Part shown: positions 33,361 to 42,382 of the stretch, one piece after another
Layout: the number at the start of each line of letters is the position of its first letter
How positions within the stretch are numbered: position 1 is the stretch's first letter
From: Colwellia sp.
GTDB taxonomy: Bacteria; Pseudomonadota; Gammaproteobacteria; Enterobacterales; Alteromonadaceae
Length of the DNA: 64,000 nt
NCBI GenBank assembly: GCA_013215295.1
Contig: JABSOZ010000014.1
Coordinates: forward strand, 1 to 64,000
Reading direction: 5' to 3'
Notes under the pieces: generated by a model
Told to the model about the DNA's origin: nothing
Seen by the model: the letters and a program-made list of their open reading frames with translations, nothing else
The model's database searches: none
Position numbers and translations under genes: made by a program

Positions 33361-33679
33361 TGTAAACCTAGTTACTTTTCCTGTTATTGGAATTATCGGT
33401 AATTCGAAGTTATAACCTGATTGTTTTTAATTAAGGGGAAATATTATAAAGCAGCGATTGAACAGGCATTATCACTGTGATTTTATTTTACGTCACTAAA
33501 TTGATTCATTTTTACTAACATCAATATTTATAACACCGAGAACTATCTTTCTTGGGTGAAGTTATAAATTGGAATAATATTTATTGCCTTTATAATCTAT
33601 GCTTAGTTTACCTGATAGTAAGTATTAACTTTATATACCATACTTTGCTATCGTATTTTGATGGACAGGTGTATCTGAA

Positions 33680-34432
33680 ATGAAGTACAAACGAGTGCTA
33701 ACTTATTTTTGTTCTCTAATGTTTGCTACCACCATTCAGGCTGGTTCACAAAAATTACTACTTCTTACTGAGCATTCGCCTCCTTATCAATACGCTAGCA
33801 AATCTAATAAAGTAGAAGGGCTTACTACAAAAGTTATTCAAGCGGCACTTAAATTAACACCTTACCAATATAAAATGAAAATATATCCTTGGTCCCGTTC
33901 ATTTTTTTTGGCGCAGGCGGAAGAAAATAGGTGTATTTACTTAATGTCTAGAGATAAAGAAAGAGAAAACAAATTTCATTGGGTAGCACCAATTTTATCG
34001 ACAAATGATTATTTCATTGGTTTGTCTGGAAGAACTGATATTAATATTAAGAATATTGATGATGTTAAAAAATACAAGGTGGCAGTTTTAAAGGAAGACC
34101 GTACCTATTATGAATTGTTAAAACGGGGTTTTGTTGAAAATAAAAACCTTTTTGTTATTAATGATAGTACGACAATGTTGAAACTTTTAACTCGAAGAAA
34201 ACAGATTGATTTTATTGTAGCCGACACGATTAATGTCAAATATCGCGCTAAGTTTAATGATATGGATTATGAATTATTTGAAATATATTATAAATTAAAT
34301 GAAACGCCAACAGATCTATATTTAGCCTGTAGTTTACAAACCTCGAAAAAAGTTGTGCAAACACTTTCTCAAGCAATTAGCACGATTAAAGAAAATGGAA
34401 CTTACGATAAAATACTCGAGACATGGCAGTAG
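33680..34432 (+). CDS. Periplasmic substrate-binding-like protein (SBP family 3 type)
   Basis: 250 residues with a signal peptide (about 1-22, ending IQA-G). The pattern LLLTEHSPPYQYASKSNKVE then GLTTKVIQAALK, PWSRSFFLAQAEENRCIYLM and VAVLKEDRTYYELLKRGF is that of PBPb/SBP_bac_3 proteins, which bind amino acids or act as sensory inputs. No ABC permease or kinase is adjacent, so this is an orphan, as is common in marine gammaproteobacteria. Ligand unknown. Confidence 0.8.
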   Translation: MKYKRVLTYFCSLMFATTIQAGSQKLLLLTEHSPPYQYASKSNKVEGLTTKVIQAALKLTPYQYKMKIYPWSRSFFLAQAEENRCIYLMSRDKERENKFHWVAPILSTNDYFIGLSGRTDINIKNIDDVKKYKVAVLKEDRTYYELLKRGFVENKNLFVINDSTTMLKLLTRRKQIDFIVADTINVKYRAKFNDMDYELFEIYYKLNETPTDLYLACSLQTSKKVVQTLSQAISTIKENGTYDKILETWQ

Positions 34433-34482
34433 AATATAAATGGCTTGAAGAGGCCATTTATCAATGTTTATTTCTAATAAAT

Positions 34483-34505
34483 CATGCATCTAAGGTAGAT
34501 GCATG
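34483..34505. terminator. Perfect stem-loop between convergent genes
   Basis: CATGCATCTA-AGG-TAGATGCATG, a 10-pair stem with a three-base loop, between the binding-protein gene and the convergent TPR gene. A second weaker hairpin (AAATGGC/GCCATTT, 34438-34459) precedes it. No T-run, so terminator function is uncertain. Confidence 0.4.
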
Positions 34506-34543
34506 GAGACGGAGTTTTTGCCAAAGTCATTGGTTTTTAACGA

Positions 34544-34963
34544 CTAAGTACTTGTTAACTTTTCTAATAAATTATAAATTTCATCTTTTAATTCTTTATC
34601 CGCTATTTTATTACAGCTGATTTTAGCTTTCTCTAAATGTGCAATGGCATTTGTTTTCTCACCTAATTCAACTTGTAGTGATGCTACTGAAAAACCAATA
34701 GATGAACGGAAATCCTTAGAATTAATCTCTTCCGCTTTAAGTAGTGCTTTTTCGTAAAGAGAAATGGCAAGGGTATAATCGTCTGTGAAGTCTGCGAGAG
34801 TTTCCCATTGCACCGGATGGTCTTTTTCGGTGCTTTCATTTTCATCGCATATTTGCTTTAATTCACTATACAAATTATCGAAGCGTGCTTGATTTTTTCG
34901 CTGAGCAGCGTGCATTAAATCTCCAGCCAAAATGAGTACGCGTTTGTATATCTTTGTATTCAT
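34544..34963 (-). CDS. Small TPR-like protein
   Basis: 139 residues, cytoplasmic, all-helical. Two TPR-like units: WETLADFTDDYTLAISLYEK with ALLKAEEINSKDF, then SIGFSVASLQVELGEKTNAI with AHLEKAKISCNKI. No enzymatic domain. Likely a protein-interaction module; no partner can be named from the neighbourhood. Confidence 0.65.
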   Translation of the reverse strand: MNTKIYKRVLILAGDLMHAAQRKNQARFDNLYSELKQICDENESTEKDHPVQWETLADFTDDYTLAISLYEKALLKAEEINSKDFRSSIGFSVASLQVELGEKTNAIAHLEKAKISCNKIADKELKDEIYNLLEKLTST

Positions 34964-35316
34964 GGATTACCCTATTTATTGTTTTTTAGATATTAAGGTG
35001 ATTATAATGTTTTTAGCTAAACTAAACAGGTCGTCAGTTGTTTATATGACTAAAACAGCAATAATAAATGGTTATAAAAAAGCTGTTCTCCCAGTAGAGT
35101 CTTTAATGATGGTTTACTCATGATAATTCATTGTACAAACTGGAATATCTAAATCTTTTGCGATTTCCTATTACCTTTTACAATAGAGGCTATTTACTCA
35201 GGTTCTTTCACTGTATAATAATTTTCTAAGCATGCTGGTTAGTTCTAACTTGCTTCTCCTGTAAAGTGATTGCCGTTTGGCATTATCAGATAATATTATA
35301 AGAGCTAGATAACTTA
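34964..35316. other. Intergenic region without a supported gene
   Basis: A 63-codon frame (34932-35123, plus strand) crosses the TPR gene start and this gap. It lacks a ribosome-binding site and has no recognisable product, so it is not called. No repeats or terminators seen. Confidence 0.45.
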
Positions 35317-35640
35317 ATGAAACCATATTCAGATATTGCCGAATTAATAGAAATGTTAGAATCAGAAATAAAATCACTTACCGATACCATTAAAACTTTG
35401 AAAGAAGAACCGCAAAGTTTTAATGAACAAATTATTTTGAAGTATATTGATACGGGTAGTACAGGTAAAACTAAAGATTTTGTTAGATCATTGGGTGTGA
35501 AGGCTGAACGCGGTTCATTCTTTTCATCGGGTGATGTGAGTAAGTTGATAAAAAACGGTGCTGATGATGTTTCACCTGAGTTGATTGATATCGCACGAAA
35601 AGTCGTTAACATGAAAAAGACAGGTGGCATGCATCGTTAA
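35317..35640 (+). CDS. Hypothetical protein, 107 residues
   Basis: Not recognised. The N-terminal 35 residues form a likely coiled coil (IAELIEMLESEIKSLTDTIK). The rest (KTKDFVRSLGVKAERGSFFS then SGDVSKLIKNGADDVSPELI) is helical and basic and might be a small nucleic-acid- or protein-binding domain. Weak ribosome-binding site. It lies 114 bases before the cold-shock gene on the same strand. Confidence 0.6.
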   Translation: MKPYSDIAELIEMLESEIKSLTDTIKTLKEEPQSFNEQIILKYIDTGSTGKTKDFVRSLGVKAERGSFFSSGDVSKLIKNGADDVSPELIDIARKVVNMKKTGGMHR

Positions 35641-35754
35641 TTCGAAATACAGTCTATAATTTCTATTTAGAGTAGATTGATAAGATTCTAATTCTGATTT
35701 GTAATGGTGATAGCAAATTAGAACTATATTTTTCACCAATGAAAAGAGAGTGTT

Positions 35755-35961
35755 ATGAGTAAAGGTATCGTTAAGTGGTTTAATGCAGATAAAGGTTTCG
35801 GATTTATTACTCCAGAAGACGGAAGTAAAGATTTGTTTGTTCATCATTCAGAAATCCAATCTGGTGGCGAATATGCAACATTGGCTGACGGCCAAGCTGT
35901 TGAGTTTGAAGTTGGACAAGGTCAGAAAGGACCATGTGCAAATAAAGTTGTAGCTGTTTAA
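35755..35961 (+). CDS. CspA-family cold-shock protein
   Basis: 68 residues, one cold-shock domain. RNP1 [11 protein letters not shown] and RNP2 DLFVHHSEI are intact, with [14 protein letters not shown] at the start and the standard GPCANKVV end. It binds single-stranded RNA and DNA and acts as an RNA chaperone. Cold-adapted genomes usually carry several. AGAGAGTGTT precedes the ATG. Which paralogue it is cannot be told. Confidence 0.95.
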   Translation: MSKGIVKWFNADKGFGFITPEDGSKDLFVHHSEIQSGGEYATLADGQAVEFEVGQGQKGPCANKVVAV

Positions 35962-36272
35962 GCGATAACTTATAACAAGTAGGTAAGCCGGGTGCGCTAT
36001 GTGCACTCGCTTGCTTATGCGTTATAGATACCACTCTACCTATTAAATCTAGATTTCATTTAAAGCTAAATATCTATTTTTAAGCCAATACCTGCAATGT
36101 TTTCAGTATTACTCCAATAAACACCTAAAATCTAAAAAACCTTCATTAGCCCTACCTTTGCTCACTCGATAATTATTATTAAATATTGTCTGTTTTATGC
36201 TTTGACATCAATGGTTAATCGCATGTAGATTTAATATTAGGAAAATAATAATAATTTAATGGAGTATCGTTA
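35962..36272. other. Intergenic region after cspA
   Basis: Contains an imperfect hairpin (TAAGC ... GCTTA with an inner GTG/CAC, about 35983-36018) that may end the cspA transcript but lacks a T-run. The rest is AT-rich with no supported gene. Confidence 0.4.
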
Positions 36273-38252
36273 ATGTTTAAAGCGTATAAGTTTATTTTAA
36301 TTTTAGCTTTTGGATTTTCTTCAATAGCCTATGCTGAAAAAGAAGAGTTGTCCTCAACGCAGATAAAAAAGTTCAAAAATGGAATTTTTGAAGTTGTATC
36401 CTTGAAGTTAGTTGATAATGCAATATACAAAGACGAATTCCCTCATGATTTAATTCCTTTTCATATTAGAAAAGATAAACAACATAGCCTCGGAACCGCA
36501 TTTTTAATCAAAGAAAATACTTTTGTATCCGCAGCTCATGTTTTTAGTCTTGAATATCGGTCGTTATTTTCCGATAACTTTGCTGTTCGTGATAATGAAG
36601 GAAATATATTTAAGATCACAAATGTTGAAAAGTACTCAAATTACAGAGATTTGATACAATTTTCAGTTGAAGGCAACACGTCTAAATATCATAAATTCGA
36701 CTTAGCGGAAAATTATGAAGAAGGAGATGTTGTTTATGCCGCCGGAAATGCGTTGGGCGAAGGGGTTATTTTCAGGAAAGGCTCTTTAACATCATTTACT
36801 TATGAACCAATTGATGGAAAGTGGAAGAACATCCGTTACTCTGCGGCAGCATCCCCAGGAAACAGTGGTGGACCCCTTTTAAATTTACAAGGGGATGTCG
36901 TTGGGATTGTTACTCAAAAATCATCGAATGAAAATCTTAATTATGCTTTCCCTATCAAAGAATTTAAAGAATTTAGCTCAGAAAGTGCTGAATTTTTTAC
37001 CAATCAAATGGCAGAAATTGAATCGCTTAAACAGTTACGTTACAAGTGGAAATTTAATGCCAAGCTGCCACAAGAAATTAAGTCGCTGAGAGTACAAGCA
37101 GAAAAAAGTTTCTATACTCGATTTATAGATGCCAGGGATGAGTTTGTTACTAAATATCAAAAGGATATTTTTCCTAAACATGAAAATGTAACTAAGTATC
37201 TAAAGAACCAACCTAATAAAACTGTGCTTTCAATCATTGATATTAACGGCAATGGAGAGTGGATGCTTTATAAGCCTGAAGATGAAAGACAAATCAAAAT
37301 TAGTAAAGATCAAACCTTACGTTTTAGTACCAATAATAAAATAATGGGTGGTTATCAATTTTCCTTAGATAAGCCTGAAGGGAAAAGTTTAAAAGAATTC
37401 GTTAACGATAAAAAAGTTATTTTAGATACATTTTTAACTTCAGTGCAATGGAATAGACAAATAGGGAACATCCCAGTTTATATTACTTCTTATGGAGAGA
37501 CCGCTTATGAAGAGCAATATGAAGATAGGTATGGCAGAGTTTGGCAAATGGCAACATGGAATGATCAATATTCAGATAGAGCAATGATGCTTTATTGTCT
37601 ACCAACACCTTCAGGGGTTGCATGTGATTTCGTTGAAACGTCAGTTGCATGGCTTGAAGTACAAAAAAAGGGATATAGAGATAATCTTCATCGTTTAATG
37701 CTTTCTTACTCAGCCAAGTTGAGTGAGTGGAAAGAGTTTATTAATTTACCGGATGATATTATTCCAAAGCAGTTTAGAAATTCAACGTTTGATGTTTCTG
37801 AAAATAAGGTTGTGTTCGAAATAGGTGAATTTTCAGGGGATTTGGAAAACCTGAAGTTGACCGATCAAAGCAAACTTTATGTGGCGGCTGAAATCGATCC
37901 AGATAATATCAATGAACTTATTGTCGGTAGTGTTAATTTTACCCCGAATTCCAATGAAGATGGAACATTTTATATTTCTAGATACTATAACTTAGGCGAG
38001 TATGCGACGGATAATTACAAAGATTTTTGGCGTAAATTTAGTCATCAAGAATCACCATATAATTTCGAAGTGATCAATGAAGGAAGGCTCATTACTAAGT
38101 ATTTGAATCTTATGGCGAGTGAAGAAAAAGAAAAATTGGCCAATGTTGAAGATGCAAATCTCGGTTATTTAGTTGGCTGTAAACTTCAATCAGAAGTAAA
38201 AGTAGAGGAGTTTAATAAGTCATGCGACTCTTTTATTAAAGGTATCCGTTAA
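36273..38252 (+). CDS. Secreted trypsin-like serine protease with large C-terminal region
   Basis: 659 residues with a signal peptide (about 1-21, ending AYA-E). The N-terminal third (about 60-235) is a chymotrypsin-fold protease: His89 in VSAAHVF, Asp126 in NYRDLIQF, Ser198 in SPGNSGGPLL, then GDVVGIVTQ. The remaining 420 residues match no family I know. They contain three to four cysteines (YCLPTPSGVACDF, LVGCKLQ, KSCDSF), many aromatic residues and a likely beta-rich fold. Predicted periplasmic or secreted. There is no PDZ domain, so it is not a DegP/HtrA relative. Single gene with GGAG before the ATG. Confidence 0.8.
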   Translation: MFKAYKFILILAFGFSSIAYAEKEELSSTQIKKFKNGIFEVVSLKLVDNAIYKDEFPHDLIPFHIRKDKQHSLGTAFLIKENTFVSAAHVFSLEYRSLFSDNFAVRDNEGNIFKITNVEKYSNYRDLIQFSVEGNTSKYHKFDLAENYEEGDVVYAAGNALGEGVIFRKGSLTSFTYEPIDGKWKNIRYSAAASPGNSGGPLLNLQGDVVGIVTQKSSNENLNYAFPIKEFKEFSSESAEFFTNQMAEIESLKQLRYKWKFNAKLPQEIKSLRVQAEKSFYTRFIDARDEFVTKYQKDIFPKHENVTKYLKNQPNKTVLSIIDINGNGEWMLYKPEDERQIKISKDQTLRFSTNNKIMGGYQFSLDKPEGKSLKEFVNDKKVILDTFLTSVQWNRQIGNIPVYITSYGETAYEEQYEDRYGRVWQMATWNDQYSDRAMMLYCLPTPSGVACDFVETSVAWLEVQKKGYRDNLHRLMLSYSAKLSEWKEFINLPDDIIPKQFRNSTFDVSENKVVFEIGEFSGDLENLKLTDQSKLYVAAEIDPDNINELIVGSVNFTPNSNEDGTFYISRYYNLGEYATDNYKDFWRKFSHQESPYNFEVINEGRLITKYLNLMASEEKEKLANVEDANLGYLVGCKLQSEVKVEEFNKSCDSFIKGIR

Positions 38253-38272
38253 TTATCAACGCTATATTTACC

Positions 38273-38306
38273 AGGGAATAGAGGCGTATGTACAATTCTA
38301 TTCCCT
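38273..38306 (+). terminator. Hairpin downstream of the protease gene
   Basis: AGGGAATAGA / TCTATTCCCT, ten perfect pairs with a 14-base loop, 20 bases after the stop codon, followed by AAAATTAG. No strong T-run on the plus strand. Confidence 0.5.
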
Positions 38307-38412
38307 AAAATTAGATTTAAAACGACTAAAATTCACTATTCCAACATGAGTTTATTTTTAATTTCTTCTGTGATAAATAGAATGTTATATAATTATTAAG
38401 CTCAATATACGT

Positions 38413-38865
38413 TTAACTTCTATCGTCTTTAGGTGAGTCCATCACCACGTGAGTCGTAATGGTACTCACTTGTGATATCACCCCTAAAACATCGGCATGA
38501 AATAATTTAAACGATTTAATGTCTTTTGTTTCAATACGCAATAAATATTCAAATGCTCCCGTAACGTTGTGACATTCTTTCACATCTTTGGCTAACTTTA
38601 TCGCTTGCTCAAAAGCGAGTTGTGATTCAGTTGAATGCTCATTAAGACCAATGCCTACATAAGCAATAAAATTATTTCCCATTAACTCATTATCTAAAAT
38701 AGCGCGATAACCTTTAATCAGACCACTACTTTCAAGTTCTTGTACTCTGCGCAGGCATGCCGAAGGCGATAGACCTATAATTTCTGCGAGCTCAGAATTG
38801 GGAAGTCGACCATTTTTAGTTAGCTCTTGCAATATTCTGTCGTTATATCGGTCTTTTTTGAACAT
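38413..38865 (-). CDS. Lrp/AsnC-family regulator
   Basis: 150 residues from ATG 38865, the normal family length; the frame is open 20 codons further but the extra residues are basic and unlike the family. HTH: LPNSELAEIIGLSPSACLRR, followed by the RAM ligand-binding domain (about 65-145) with IAYVGIGLNEHS and VTGAFEYLLRIETKDIKSF. Divergent from a LysE-type exporter, so it probably controls export of an amino acid that it senses. Neither candidate start has a clear ribosome-binding site. Confidence 0.85.
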   Translation of the reverse strand: MFKKDRYNDRILQELTKNGRLPNSELAEIIGLSPSACLRRVQELESSGLIKGYRAILDNELMGNNFIAYVGIGLNEHSTESQLAFEQAIKLAKDVKECHNVTGAFEYLLRIETKDIKSFKLFHADVLGVISQVSTITTHVVMDSPKDDRS

Positions 38866-38963
38866 AAGTTGTGTTTTTTGTTGTTTTGTTAATGTTATAC
38901 GCGCGAAAATTGTAGCAAATTTCATTTAACATTGCATAACAAAAAATAAAGAGCGACCTTATT

Positions 38964-39554
38964 ATGAATATAGAAGTATTATCAGCCTTAATTGTTTTTG
39001 CGTTTGTGTCTTCCATAACGCCAGGTCCCAATAACTTGATGTTAATGAATTCAGGTGCAAATTTTGGCTTTAAAAAGACGATCCCACACATGTTAGGTGT
39101 TGGCATGGGATTTACATTAATGATTGCTTTAGTAGGTTTTGGTGTTATTAAATTATTTGATGAATTTCCACTGAGTTATGAAATATTAAAAGTACTCAGT
39201 ATTGTCTATTTACTGTATTTAGCCTTTAAAATAGCCTGTTCAACCGGAAATCTTGAACAAAAATCTTCAAACGCTAAACCTTTTAACTTTGTTCAGGCCG
39301 CTTTATTTCAATGGGTTAACCCAAAAGCGTGGACGATGGCGTTAACTTCTATCAGTATTTATGCACCTACAAAAAGTGTAAGTGCCGTGTTGTTCGTGTC
39401 AATTGTCTTTGGTATTGTGAATCTACCCTGTATTAGTTCTTGGGTTGTTCTAGGGCAAAAAATACAAGTACTGTTGACGGATAAAAAACGCTTAAGAGCT
39501 TTCAATATTAGTATGGCCATTTTGCTTATTCTTTCATTATATCCAGTCTTATAA
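38964..39554 (+). CDS. LysE/RhtB-family amino-acid exporter
   Basis: 196 residues, six predicted membrane helices. SSITPGPNNLMLMNSGANFG is the family signature, followed by LGVGMGF and FNFVQAALFQWVNPKAWTMA. It exports amino acids or related metabolites across the inner membrane. Divergently paired with the Lrp/AsnC regulator. The substrate is not readable. Confidence 0.88.
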   Translation: MNIEVLSALIVFAFVSSITPGPNNLMLMNSGANFGFKKTIPHMLGVGMGFTLMIALVGFGVIKLFDEFPLSYEILKVLSIVYLLYLAFKIACSTGNLEQKSSNAKPFNFVQAALFQWVNPKAWTMALTSISIYAPTKSVSAVLFVSIVFGIVNLPCISSWVVLGQKIQVLLTDKKRLRAFNISMAILLILSLYPVL

Positions 39555-39604
39555 TCTTGGCTGCAAGATCTCTTGAGGAAGATAACAATGGATGTTGGTC
39601 AATG

Positions 39605-40522
39605 TTAATTATCTTCTTTACTCTTTACGTCGAACATCACTTTTAACCATCTTAAATTTTCAGGGCCAAGTTTCGCCTTCTTATGTAAAGAAGGTGTTTC
39701 ATAGACTTCTTGGTAAACATGACAAAGAGCAACCTCGGTGAGCTCGCGCCATCTTTCCCCGTCTAGTTCAGGAATACTACCGCTAGCCAAATTTGGGCCT
39801 GTTAATGGGTCGTGTTGTGCCTCAGTTGTGCGCAGTGTTAATTCTAATTCTTGCAATATAGGGTTAATAACTTGAAGGGTATTTGCACTTTCAAATTCCG
39901 ATTCAATATGTTTTTCTGCTGCTTTTATTGATTTATCACGTTGATATTCAGTGATTTTCTCACCTGTAGGTCGCAGTCCATATTTATTAATAATACTACC
40001 AACGCCGGGTAACAGCGCCTTTGCTGCAATGCCAACACCTAATAAAGGGTTAACAATAGCGGCCAATCCTCCAACCAATAACATCCCATAGGTAAGTTTT
40101 TTATCCAGAGAGTCTATTTGATTTGCCAATGACTCTAGACCACTTGGCTGCTGATGAGTTACCCGGTTGACTTTTTCCTCAGCAGACTGGCGCATAAATC
40201 CTTTAAGCATTTCTTCAGAGTGCTCATTAGGAAAGTGAAAAACACGTCGTTTAGGGAGGTTGTTAATTTCTGGGACGCCATTGGGTAAACACCGCATTGT
40301 ATGCAGAGCAAACTTGTACTCAGAAAGTTCAAAGGGGATGACAAAATAATGTTTTTCATCATACTGTTCTCCGCTGTATTTGTCTGATTTTTCTAGAGAA
40401 ACAAAAATGGGGAGACCATTGACTTTCTCTTTAACCATGGAGTAACTTGCGGCTAATTCATCTGACGTTTTATCAGCCGCTAAACGAACAGCCTCTATTC
40501 CTTTTTTAAGAAAATCTTTCAC
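39605..40522 (-). CDS. Hypothetical protein with a hydrophobic central segment
   Basis: 305 residues from GTG 40522 (a TTG three codons earlier is possible). Not recognised. A soluble N-domain (1-115) precedes a short hydrophobic stretch (about 145-175: YGMLLVGGLAAIVNPLLGVG) with a Gly-rich continuation, then a helical C-domain (190-305). It may be a membrane-associated or pore-like protein. It lies next to a probable MITE but shows no transposase features. Confidence 0.6.
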   Translation of the reverse strand: MKDFLKKGIEAVRLAADKTSDELAASYSMVKEKVNGLPIFVSLEKSDKYSGEQYDEKHYFVIPFELSEYKFALHTMRCLPNGVPEINNLPKRRVFHFPNEHSEEMLKGFMRQSAEEKVNRVTHQQPSGLESLANQIDSLDKKLTYGMLLVGGLAAIVNPLLGVGIAAKALLPGVGSIINKYGLRPTGEKITEYQRDKSIKAAEKHIESEFESANTLQVINPILQELELTLRTTEAQHDPLTGPNLASGSIPELDGERWRELTEVALCHVYQEVYETPSLHKKAKLGPENLRWLKVMFDVKSKEDN

Positions 40523-40613
40523 AATGACCAAACTTATTTATATTTCTGCATAATCATATTTATGCATGCTTGTTATGACATTATCAATCCTTTTATCGAT
40601 ACTTTTGTCTTTA

Positions 40614-40878
40614 ATACCAATTCAAATAAGTTTTTTCCCGCTCAGCGAGACTTTAAAGACTTAGAGGTAAGGCTTTGATTGAAGAGAATGGTTATTCCCT
40701 TGTCGAAATCAATAACGCAGGCTGTAAGCCTTTAAAATATCGCCCTTCGGGAGCTTGTCAGTGATTCGATAACCACACAGAATTTCTTTTATATAGAATA
40801 ACTATATACAAAAACATTCTATTTGTTCTCAAACCACTGACAATCTCTGAGTGTGAACTAACTTAATTGAATTGGTAT
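40614..40878. mobile_element. Probable MITE, 265 bp
   Basis: Left end ATACCAATTCAAATAAGTT (40614-40632) and right end AACTTAATTGAATTGGTAT (40860-40878) are inverted repeats matching at 18 of 19 bases. The interior is more GC-rich than its flanks, has no gene, and holds a second inverted pair (CTTGTCAGTG / CACTGACAAT). No unambiguous target duplication is seen. Confidence 0.75.
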
Positions 40879-40895
40879 CAATGTGTTTGCTAGTA

Positions 40896-42269
40896 TTACC
40901 AACCACCACTACCACTATAAAAAGAGCTGTTTTTTACAATACGACGACTGCTTTCTATATCGATGATGTTAAAACCAATGTGGTTGATATATTCGGTTAA
41001 TGGTTCTTCGACGGATACCGTGATTGAAGCAATTTTTAGCTCACCCGGTAACACTTCAATTTGTGCTGAACTGGTTATTTTTGCATGCGCTAAACCATTG
41101 ACTTCGATTTGATAAAACTTGGTTTCACTGGATTTATTTCTTACTTTAAACAAGAAGGTGTTTTCAATATCACCGAATTGATTAACGCGATAGAGTGCTT
41201 GTCTGTCTCTAATAATATTCACTTCAAAACTCTGCCAAACATTTGCCCAAATAAGTATTGAGACTAAAGTTATTGTAACGACGCTGCCGTAGCTAAAATG
41301 ACGCTGCCAATTGTTTTTTGCGGGTTGTTCGTTGGTAAATGAAATAAGGCCTTTTTGATAATTAAACGTCTCCATTGTCATATCGCAAGCATCAGCACAC
41401 AGACCACAATTAATGCACTCGTATTGTAAGCCAACTCTAATATCGATACCTACCGGGCATACTTGCACGCAAAGATCGCAATCTACACAATCGCCCATGC
41501 CCTGCGGTTTAACTTGTGAGCGTTTACGAGGGCCTCGGTTCTCTCCCCGTAGCTTATCGTAACTGACCAGCTTGGTTGATTTATCAAACATTGCCGACTG
41601 AATACGAGAGTAAGGGCACATATGCTGACACATTTTATCTTTTATCCAGCCAGCATTCACATAAGTACAAACAGCGAAAAATAGCACCCAATATACAGTT
41701 GTTTCTGAGGTGTTAAACAAAAGAAACGGCAGGTAAAGTTCATCTACCGTGATGAAATATGACATAAATACCAGTGCAGTAAAAAGAGACACAAGTCCCC
41801 AAAGAAAGTGCTTAAGGCCTTTTTTATAGAGTTTATTTAAGCTTAATGGCTGTGCGTTTAACGACTTACTTTGATTATGACTGCCTTCAATTCGACGCTC
41901 CAACCAATTGAACATCAGCATCCAAACTGTTTGTGGACAAGTAAACCCGCACCAAACACGACCATAAAATTGCGTGATATAAAACAGCACAAAAGCAGCA
42001 AGAATAAAAACCAAGCACATGATCAGTAAATCTTGAGGGAATAAAGTCAATGAGAATAAATGTACTTGCTGCTGGAGAAGGTCAAAATATATCGCTTGAG
42101 CGCCGTTAAATTGTATAAAAGGCACCAAGACAAAAAGCAGTATTAATATCACGCTTAAACTGCGTCGGATCAGTTGATACTTTCCTTTTTGCTCACGAAG
42201 GTAAATTCTATCGTCAAGGTCAGAGGTTTTAAAAATGAGGTTTTTTTCTAACGAGTATGATGGTTTCAC
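40896..42269 (-). CDS. ccoG: Cytochrome oxidase accessory protein CcoG (RdxA/FixG)
   Basis: 457 residues from GTG 42269. DRIYLREQKGKYQLIRR opens the conserved region, then five to six membrane helices, the ferredoxin-like clusters CVDCDLCVQVCPVGIDIR and CINCGLCADACDMT, and a C-terminal Ig-like domain (FLFKVRNKSSETKFYQIEVN). CcoG helps deliver copper to cbb3 oxidase. The frame runs up to 42383, but GTG 42269 has a strong GGGGAAG four bases upstream and gives the family length. No ccoNOQP is in the window; it is divergent from a MocR gene. Confidence 0.9.
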   Translation of the reverse strand: MKPSYSLEKNLIFKTSDLDDRIYLREQKGKYQLIRRSLSVILILLFVLVPFIQFNGAQAIYFDLLQQQVHLFSLTLFPQDLLIMCLVFILAAFVLFYITQFYGRVWCGFTCPQTVWMLMFNWLERRIEGSHNQSKSLNAQPLSLNKLYKKGLKHFLWGLVSLFTALVFMSYFITVDELYLPFLLFNTSETTVYWVLFFAVCTYVNAGWIKDKMCQHMCPYSRIQSAMFDKSTKLVSYDKLRGENRGPRKRSQVKPQGMGDCVDCDLCVQVCPVGIDIRVGLQYECINCGLCADACDMTMETFNYQKGLISFTNEQPAKNNWQRHFSYGSVVTITLVSILIWANVWQSFEVNIIRDRQALYRVNQFGDIENTFLFKVRNKSSETKFYQIEVNGLAHAKITSSAQIEVLPGELKIASITVSVEEPLTEYINHIGFNIIDIESSRRIVKNSSFYSGSGGW

Positions 42270-42382
42270 TTGGCTTCCCCAGCAGATATTTTCATTGCGG
42301 GAAGTGTAAATTGTTAATCTGTCATTTATAGATACACTATTATAAATTACAATAGGTACAGGTTGAATAATGGACATGACCA

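Noticed and set aside
34932-35123. 63-codon gene on the plus strand
   Set aside because: It starts inside the divergent TPR gene, lacks a ribosome-binding site and has no recognisable product.
40614-40878. Insertion sequence with transposase
   Set aside because: The element has inverted ends but no open frame of useful length, so it is called a MITE.
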